Positions 58,855 to 64,000 of a DNA stretch of 64,000 nt are shown piece by piece. Source of the stretch: JAFAGX01 sp035623335 (GTDB lineage: Bacteria > Acidobacteriota > Terriglobia > Terriglobales > Acidobacteriaceae); the NCBI GenBank assembly GCA_035623335.1, contig DASPTQ010000253.1, positions 1-64,000 of the forward strand, read 5' to 3'. Each line of letters starts with the position of its first letter. Within the stretch, counting starts at the first letter, position 1. The position numbers and the translations under genes are program-made. The notes beneath the pieces are model-generated. The model did no database searches, had not been told where the DNA came from, and was given only the letters and a program-made list of their open reading frames with translations.

Positions 58855-59715
58855 TCAGGAAGCTCGAGTGGCATCCAAGGTACGGAACAAAGCCGCCGCT
58901 TTGTCGAGCGGCACCGCTTCAGCACGGGAGGTCGGCTCGATTCCCACCTGCTCCATGGCGTCGCGCAAACCCTTGGCCTGGTATTCTGACTTCAAGTTAT
59001 TCCACAGCGTTTTTCGTTTCTGCGCAAACGACAGCTTCAAGAAGCTCAGGAAGGCACTTTCTGGGACGCGCAAGCTCTCAAGCTGCGAGGCCATCCGGAG
59101 CTCGACCACGGCAGAATCCACTTTGGGTGGAGGAGAAAAGGCTCCCGGAGGAAGGACAAACAACTTTCTGACTCGGGCATAGAGCTGTGCCGTAGCCGAC
59201 AGAAGCCCGTAATCGGCCTTTCCCGGCTGAGCTGCCAATCGATCAGCAACCTCGCTCTGCACCATGAGGACGAGCGTCGAAAAGTACTTGCGGTAGGCAA
59301 AGAGCCGCAACAGGATTTCCGAAGTAAGGAAGTAGGGAAGATTGCCGACGACCGAGACACGCTCCGGTTGGTGGTTGAGGCCCGGACGCGTGCTTCCGGG
59401 TTTTGGGCCAAAGATGGTGTCAAGGTCGACCGCCAGGATATCGGCTTCGATGATCTCAACGTTGGTCGCGAGCGAGAAATTCATGCGCAGTTGCGCCGCC
59501 AGAACCCGATCGAGTTCAATGGCAATCAGACGGCGAGCTCGTTTGGCCAGCAGAGAAGTCAGGGCGCCGCGGCCGGGGCCGATCTCGAGCACGGTACCCT
59601 GGGAGAGGTCTCCCAGGCTGTCGACGATGCGCTCGGCCGCCGATCGGTCCACGAGAAAGTGCTGTCCCAGCTTTGGCTTCTTGCGTTTGGGACGCGCGGC
59701 AGAAACTTTCGGCAC
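58855..59715 (-). CDS. rsmA: 16S rRNA (A1518/A1519-N6,N6) dimethyltransferase
   Basis: RsmA (KsgA) dimethylates two adjacent adenosines near the 3' end of 16S rRNA during 30S maturation. The 286-residue product has the expected features: KLGQHFLVDRSAAERIVDSL, SAM motif VLEIGPGRGALTSLLAKRAR, ADILAVDL, catalytic VVGNLPYFLTSEILLRLF (NLPY) and FSPPPKVDSAVVELR. The N-terminal extension is basic. It is convergent with nothing and divergent from glgA across about 130 bp. Confidence 0.96.
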   Translation of the reverse strand: MPKVSAARPKRKKPKLGQHFLVDRSAAERIVDSLGDLSQGTVLEIGPGRGALTSLLAKRARRLIAIELDRVLAAQLRMNFSLATNVEIIEADILAVDLDTIFGPKPGSTRPGLNHQPERVSVVGNLPYFLTSEILLRLFAYRKYFSTLVLMVQSEVADRLAAQPGKADYGLLSATAQLYARVRKLFVLPPGAFSPPPKVDSAVVELRMASQLESLRVPESAFLSFLKLSFAQKRKTLWNNLKSEYQAKGLRDAMEQVGIEPTSRAEAVPLDKAAALFRTLDATRAS

Positions 59716-59848
59716 GTTGACCCTCTTTCTTCGGGGAAGCTAGACTAAACTTTCGTCACCGCCGCGACCAATCAGGCGGGGGATTTACCCTGTTCCATGA
59801 TAGCGTGCTCCGAGGGCTGAGGGAGTAGATTCGAGGAGTCATAATCTT

Positions 59849-61318
59849 ATGCAGATCGCTTTTGTCGCTTCCGAATGCGTGCCATTTTCAAAGAGCGGGG
59901 GCTTAGCCGACGTTGTCGGAGCCTTGCCACAAGCCTTGGCTGCTCTCGGCCACGAAGTGAGTGTCTATTCCCCCCGGTATCGCCAGACCAAGCTCGCCGA
60001 TGCCGCGAAAGTGGTGCAAAGCATCACCGTACCCTTCGATGATCGCTACCGTTTCTGTTCGGTTTGGAGCGGAGGGGAGCATTCGGGCGTGCGCTTCTAT
60101 TTTGTTGATTACCCGCCGTTTTTTGATCGCGACGGGCTGTATGGCACCTCCACGGGCGACTATCCCGACAACGCCGAGCGGTTTGCATTGTTCTCGCGAG
60201 CGGTGCTCGAGGCCTCGAAGATTCTGGGAGTGCCGCAAGTTTTTCATTGTCACGATTGGCAGTCCGCCTTGGTTCCCGTTCTGCTCCGAACCCAGTACGC
60301 GGAAGACCCCGCTTTTCGCGACACGGCCGTCGTGTTCACCATTCACAACATGGGATATCAGGGATTGTTCTCGGCCGATACCTTGCCGCTGCTGACCCTT
60401 CCCTGGGACCTGTTCACTATCTCGAAGATGGAATTCTTTGGCAATGTGAATTTCCTGAAAGGCGCCCTGGTGTACTCCGATTTCATCACCACCGTGAGCC
60501 GCAAATACAGCCAGGAGATTCAGACCACCGAGTTCGGATTCGGCCTCGAAGGGGTGCTGCGCAATCGCGCGGCCACGGTGACCGGCATCTTGAACGGCGC
60601 GGACTACAGAGAATGGAACCCGGAGAGCGACAAATTCGCCGTCGCCCACTATTCGGCCGAGGATTTGAGCGGGAAGGCCAAATGCAAGCAAGATCTTCTC
60701 GCCGCCTTCAACGTTGCCAAGCCGGATCTGGGCCTGCCTGTGATCGGCATCGTCTCGCGCTTCGCGGCACAGAAGGGCTTTGATCTGATCTCGCAAATTA
60801 TGGATCGACTGGCTCGGGAAGAGGTGATCACGGTCGCTCTCGGCGCAGGAGACAAACCCTATGAGGAGATGTTCTTGCGCCTGCAGAAACAATTCCCGCA
60901 GAAGATTGCGGTCAAGATCGCCTACGACAACGCGCTGGCGCACAAGATCGAAGCGGGGAGCGACATGTTCCTGATGCCCTCCAAGTATGAACCTTGCGGG
61001 CTGAACCAGATCTACAGCCTCCGCTATGGCACCGTACCGATTGTTCGCGCGACCGGTGGGCTGGACGACACCATTGAACCCTGGAACCCCCGCACCGGGA
61101 AGGGAACCGGCTTCAAGTTCAGCCAGTACAGTGGCGAAGCCCTGCTCGAGGCCATCAAGGAAGCCCTGTGGGCCTTTCGCGATCAATCCTCCTGGCGGAA
61201 GCTCATGCGCAACGGCATGGGCAGGGATTTCTCCTGGAATGCCTCTGCCAAGGAATACGTCCGGGTCTACGAGAAGGCGCTTCAGGCCCAGACAACAGGG
61301 GCTTTGACGACCGTCTAA
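59849..61318 (+). CDS. glgA: Glycogen synthase (ADP-glucose type)
   Basis: GlgA adds glucose from ADP-glucose to glycogen. The 489-residue product has the GT5 signatures: FSKSGGLADVVGALPQALA near the N terminus (the Lys-x-Gly-Gly donor site), VFHCHDWQSALVPVLL, and the C-terminal MPSKYEPCGLNQIYSLRYGT with IVRATGGLDDTIEPW. Length is typical. GAGGAG precedes the ATG. It is monocistronic as far as visible; other glycogen genes are not in this window. Confidence 0.97.
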   Translation: MQIAFVASECVPFSKSGGLADVVGALPQALAALGHEVSVYSPRYRQTKLADAAKVVQSITVPFDDRYRFCSVWSGGEHSGVRFYFVDYPPFFDRDGLYGTSTGDYPDNAERFALFSRAVLEASKILGVPQVFHCHDWQSALVPVLLRTQYAEDPAFRDTAVVFTIHNMGYQGLFSADTLPLLTLPWDLFTISKMEFFGNVNFLKGALVYSDFITTVSRKYSQEIQTTEFGFGLEGVLRNRAATVTGILNGADYREWNPESDKFAVAHYSAEDLSGKAKCKQDLLAAFNVAKPDLGLPVIGIVSRFAAQKGFDLISQIMDRLAREEVITVALGAGDKPYEEMFLRLQKQFPQKIAVKIAYDNALAHKIEAGSDMFLMPSKYEPCGLNQIYSLRYGTVPIVRATGGLDDTIEPWNPRTGKGTGFKFSQYSGEALLEAIKEALWAFRDQSSWRKLMRNGMGRDFSWNASAKEYVRVYEKALQAQTTGALTTV

Positions 61319-61482
61319 GGCCAGAATCCTCGGCAGACTCCCCGGTTCTTTCCAGAACCATGCTCTGCCCGTAGTCACGCCAGCCGGTGAATCATCGCCG
61401 GTCAAGCCATGCGCTGCCTCTGCAACCAGTTCGGGCCGACCAACAAGAAGGTAGAATTGAAGTGCGATCCGAGCGCGCGCAC

Positions 61483-62733
61483 ATGGTCTGGCCAAAAACC
61501 ATCTTCCACGTCGACATGGACGCGTTCTTCGTATCCGTGGAGGAGATCTTCAATCCCACTCTGAAAGGCAAGGCCGTGGTGGTCGGCGGTCAGCGGCAGG
61601 AGCGGGGTGTGGTTTCAGCGGCTTCCTACCAGGCGCGGCGCTATGGCGTCCATTCCGCGATGCCCCTGCGTACCGCCGCCAAACTTTGTCCTCATGCGAT
61701 TTTCCTCGATGGGCACCCCGAGCGATATCGCGAGTACTCGGAAAAGGTTTATCGCGTGCTGTTGTCGTTCTCCCCGTTAGTCGAGATGGCCTCGATTGAT
61801 GAGGCCTACCTCGATATGACCGGCACGGACCGCCTGCATGGACCGCCTCTTCACGCTGCACACCAGCTGCACGCCAGAATCAAGTCCGCGACCCAGCTGA
61901 ATTGCTCGATCGGCATCGGCATCTCCCGCCTCATCGCCAAGGTCTCGTCGGCGAAGGCCAAGCCGCATGGCATTTTGTGGGTAGTTCCAGGGCAGGAGGC
62001 CAAATTCCTTGCTCCCCTGGACGTGCGGGATATACCGGGCATTGGCAAGGTCACCGAGCAGAACTTGCTGGCTCTCGGGATTCAGCGGGTCGGTGATCTG
62101 GCAGGCCTGGAGGATCGCTTCCTCGAGGAGCACTTCGGAAAATGGGGCTTGGCGCTGGCCGGCAAGGCGCGCGGCGAGGATGCGGGGGGATGGTTTGACA
62201 GCCCCGTCGGGCGAGACACCGAAGCCAAATCGATCAGCCACGAACACACATACAACGAAGACACCACCGACGTCGAGCGAATCGAGTCAACCCTGATGCG
62301 GCTTTCTGAGATGGTGGGCCGCCGGTTGCGGGAAGGTGGCCTGCGCGCGCGCACCATTCAACTTAAGCTTCGCTACAAAGATTTCACCACCATCACTCGT
62401 GCCCATACCCTGGCGGATGCGACCCAGCTTGACACCGAGATTTTTGCCCAAATCCGAACCTTGTTCCATCGCAACTGGTGCAAGGGAGCCGAGGTACGGC
62501 TGCTCGGAGTGCAAGCCTCGCAATTCGATACCCCGAGCGGGCAGGGAGATCTGCTCGACGGGCAACGTCGGCAGCGCTGGGAGCAAGCCTTATCCGCCGC
62601 GGATCGGCTGCGCGACAAGTTTGGCGAGTCCAGTGTCTTGCTCGCCACCGGCCTGAAGGGTGGCTTTCGCGAGCGCACCCACGAAAATCCGGCCTTCCTT
62701 CCGGGAAAGCGCAAAGAGCCCGATCAGAAATAG
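61483..62733 (+). CDS. dinB: DNA polymerase IV (Y-family)
   Basis: DinB is an error-prone lesion-bypass polymerase. The 416-residue product carries FHVDMDAFFVSVEEIFNP (first catalytic Asp), RYGVHSAMPLRTAAKLCPHA, and MASIDEAYLDMTGTD (the catalytic SxDE box). The helix-hairpin-helix segment VRDIPGIGKVTEQNLLALGI and a little-finger domain toward the C terminus are also present. The final 25 residues are basic; I do not see a clear beta-clamp peptide. The frame is open upstream to 61387; the ATG at 61483, or a GTG at 61462, precedes the conserved start. No SOS box was recognised. Confidence 0.95.
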   Translation: MVWPKTIFHVDMDAFFVSVEEIFNPTLKGKAVVVGGQRQERGVVSAASYQARRYGVHSAMPLRTAAKLCPHAIFLDGHPERYREYSEKVYRVLLSFSPLVEMASIDEAYLDMTGTDRLHGPPLHAAHQLHARIKSATQLNCSIGIGISRLIAKVSSAKAKPHGILWVVPGQEAKFLAPLDVRDIPGIGKVTEQNLLALGIQRVGDLAGLEDRFLEEHFGKWGLALAGKARGEDAGGWFDSPVGRDTEAKSISHEHTYNEDTTDVERIESTLMRLSEMVGRRLREGGLRARTIQLKLRYKDFTTITRAHTLADATQLDTEIFAQIRTLFHRNWCKGAEVRLLGVQASQFDTPSGQGDLLDGQRRQRWEQALSAADRLRDKFGESSVLLATGLKGGFRERTHENPAFLPGKRKEPDQK

Positions 62734-62841
62734 GGTTCTAGGCACTGGCTGAAGGGAATCGCATTCCATCCCCGATTTACAGAGGCCTGCCTCGTGGCTG
62801 AAGCATCGGATCGAGGTTTTTGGCTGACTTGCGGCCGACGT

Positions 62842-63807
62842 TTAGGCGCCGGGTTGCACGTTTGCGAGATGCAGCGCGAACCAGTTGCGCTGATCGAACC
62901 AGGTATGGGTCAGGACATACCCGGAGCGCTCGAGCATGCACTTGGCACTTTGAACCGTATATTTGTAACTGTTCTCGGTGTGAATGCGCTCGCCCTTGGC
63001 GAAATGTACGCGCAGGGGTAGCAAGGGTAGGTCGACGGTTTGAGTCCGCAGGCTCTCGAGGTAGATTTCCATGCGCGACCTGCGCGGGTTCCAAATGGCA
63101 ACATGGCGGAAGGACGCCAGATCGAAGTCCGCGAACAACTCCCGATTGAGTCGGGCCAGAATATTCTTGTTGAACTGTTCGGTAACTCCCTCGGAGTCGT
63201 CATAGGCAGCCACCAACATCGATTTCGCTTTGAGCAGATCCGTGCCGAGCAGCAGCATATCCTGAGCTGTCAGTTGGCGGTTGATCTCGCCAAGCATGGC
63301 TACGGCCGCCGCGGGGTCGAAATTGCCAATGCTCGAGCCTAGGTAGGCGACCAACTTCTTGTCCGGGATGTTGCACAGAAATTCGAAGCCATCGCTGAAA
63401 TCGGCCACTACAGGCCGAACCGAGATCTGCCGGCCCAGGGATTCCACTCGTTCCTTGGCTTGGTGGAGTGCGTCTCGAGAGATGTCCACCGGAAAATATC
63501 GCACCCGAATCTGCCGCCTGGACAACGACTCGAGCAGAGTGCAGGTCTTCACCGCGGTACCCGCACCCAGTTCGACAACCGTAACATCGTTTCCCACGGT
63601 GCATGCCATTTCATCGGCCCGCTCCCGCAGGATCTCCAGTTCAGTGCGGGTCAGGTAATACTCGGGCAAACGAGTAATCTCTTCAAACAAAGCTGACCCA
63701 GTGGCGTCGTAGAACAGTTTGCAAGGAAGCGACTTAGGCCGGGTGGCTAGACCTTGGGCCACTACTTCCGCATAGGGGGGCAGGGTAACCAGTTCGCGAG
63801 CGATCAT
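62842..63807 (-). CDS. egtD: L-histidine N(alpha)-methyltransferase, ergothioneine biosynthesis
   Basis: EgtD trimethylates histidine to hercynine, the first step of ergothioneine synthesis. With the ATG at 63807 the product is 321 residues, the usual EgtD length. It has PKSLPCKLFYDATGSALFEE, the SAM site VVELGAGTAVKTCTLLESL, LVAYLGSSIGNFDPAAAVAM, and the C-terminal GERIHTENSYKYT (histidine-binding region). Several upstream in-frame codons exist, but this ATG overlaps the egtB stop as ATGA and has TGAGG about 10 bases ahead, which decides the start. It is the second gene of an egtB-egtD operon. Confidence 0.95.
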   Translation of the reverse strand: MIARELVTLPPYAEVVAQGLATRPKSLPCKLFYDATGSALFEEITRLPEYYLTRTELEILRERADEMACTVGNDVTVVELGAGTAVKTCTLLESLSRRQIRVRYFPVDISRDALHQAKERVESLGRQISVRPVVADFSDGFEFLCNIPDKKLVAYLGSSIGNFDPAAAVAMLGEINRQLTAQDMLLLGTDLLKAKSMLVAAYDDSEGVTEQFNKNILARLNRELFADFDLASFRHVAIWNPRRSRMEIYLESLRTQTVDLPLLPLRVHFAKGERIHTENSYKYTVQSAKCMLERSGYVLTHTWFDQRNWFALHLANVQPGA

Positions 63808-64000
63808 CGGGCTAGCCTCAGTCCGCTGAATTGCCATCGGGCGTGGGCCGGGAAAAAGTTGCGGTAGGAGGCACGGATATGGCTGCGCGGGGTTGCACAA
63901 GAGCCGCCCCGCAAGACCCACTGATTGCACATGAACTTACCGTTGTATTCGCCTACCAATCCCGCAGCCGGCCGGAATCCCGGATACGCGATGTACGGAC
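63804..64000 (-). CDS. egtB: Ergothioneine biosynthesis protein EgtB, C-terminal part (runs off window)
   Basis: The last 65 codons are present. They read PYIAYPGFRPAAGLVGEYNG, then NQWVLRGGSCATPRSHIRA and SYRNFFPAHARWQFSGLRLA before TGA. This is the conserved C terminus of EgtB-type sulfoxide synthases (the formylglycine-generating-enzyme-like domain), which join cysteine or gamma-Glu-Cys to hercynine using iron and O2. The stop overlaps the egtD start. The N-terminal DinB-like domain and iron-binding His residues lie beyond position 64000. Confidence 0.93.
   Translation of the reverse strand, partial: PYIAYPGFRPAAGLVGEYNGKFMCNQWVLRGGSCATPRSHIRASYRNFFPAHARWQFSGLRLAR

Noticed and set aside
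59903..61495. 530-codon minus-strand frame opposite glgA
   Set aside because: It is a shadow of the intact glycogen synthase gene with no recognisable domain or start context.
1..64000. CRISPR array, rRNA genes or complete insertion sequence
   Set aside because: Looked for regularly spaced repeats, rRNA signature sequences and transposase motifs; none seen. The only mobile traces are tyrosine recombinase remnants and tRNA-derived repeats.

Overview
The window looks like a chromosomal segment of an Acidobacteriota (Terriglobia-like) bacterium. The best single clue is the 812-residue orphan ABC permease at 3857-6295, which has the 'ADOP' architecture expanded in Acidobacteria. Supporting clues are futalosine-pathway menaquinone genes, MoaD-like/BNR-repeat pairs and an eRF1-like baeRF gene. 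Genes are dense, mostly intact and in short operons on both strands. All calls come from reading the sequence; no database search was run.

Layout. 0.1-2.2 kb: a tightly overlapping three-gene operon (membrane protein, Tat-exported DUF362 protein, DUF6599-like lipoprotein). 2.5-7.8 kb: a decayed zone with a tyrosine recombinase broken by an amber codon, the ADOP permease, a frameshifted hypothetical gene and a recombinase C-terminal scrap. 7.8-23.6 kb: about 15.8 kb bracketed by a 50-bp direct repeat made of the 3' part of a tRNA-Ala(CGC) gene. The intact tRNA is at the right end, and a decayed recombinase tail lies beside each copy, as expected for old tandem integrations. This segment holds isocitrate lyase, a malate synthase scrap, a TPR-HTH protein, an unknown 563-aa protein, a K+ channel, an OPT transporter - metallopeptidase-like - histidine ammonia-lyase operon, and a MerR-type regulator with a matching promoter and a SnoaL-like target.

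24-42 kb: mostly household genes. These include a spherulin-4-like secreted protein, glpX, glycosylasparaginase, an unusual operon (HPF-like domain fused to sigma-factor regions, then a baeRF protein), an M20 hydrolase, mqnE, a MoaD-like/BNR pair, HxlR, a UbiA/MqnP-type prenyltransferase, pcm and a glycosyltransferase/methyltransferase group. 42-47.8 kb: a nitrosative-stress cluster (NapH-like ferredoxin, NnrS, YtfE/RIC, Crp/Fnr regulator, radical SAM/SPASM protein, and the first 79 codons of a quinol NO reductase). Four copies of a 16-bp motif lie in its promoter regions. 47.8-64 kb: a GT-C-like membrane protein, cstA plus a YbdD-like gene, ruvC, secreted proteins, an M13 peptidase, amrB, rsmA, glgA, dinB and egtD, with the 3' end of egtB at the right edge.

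How the genes fit together. mqnE and the UbiA gene point to menaquinone respiration. The NO cluster repairs Fe-S centres and handles NO, but its terminal reductase is truncated. Isocitrate lyase remains while the adjacent malate synthase is dead, so a glyoxylate shunt would need a malate synthase elsewhere. The OPT-peptidase-HAL operon suggests peptide uptake and histidine catabolism.
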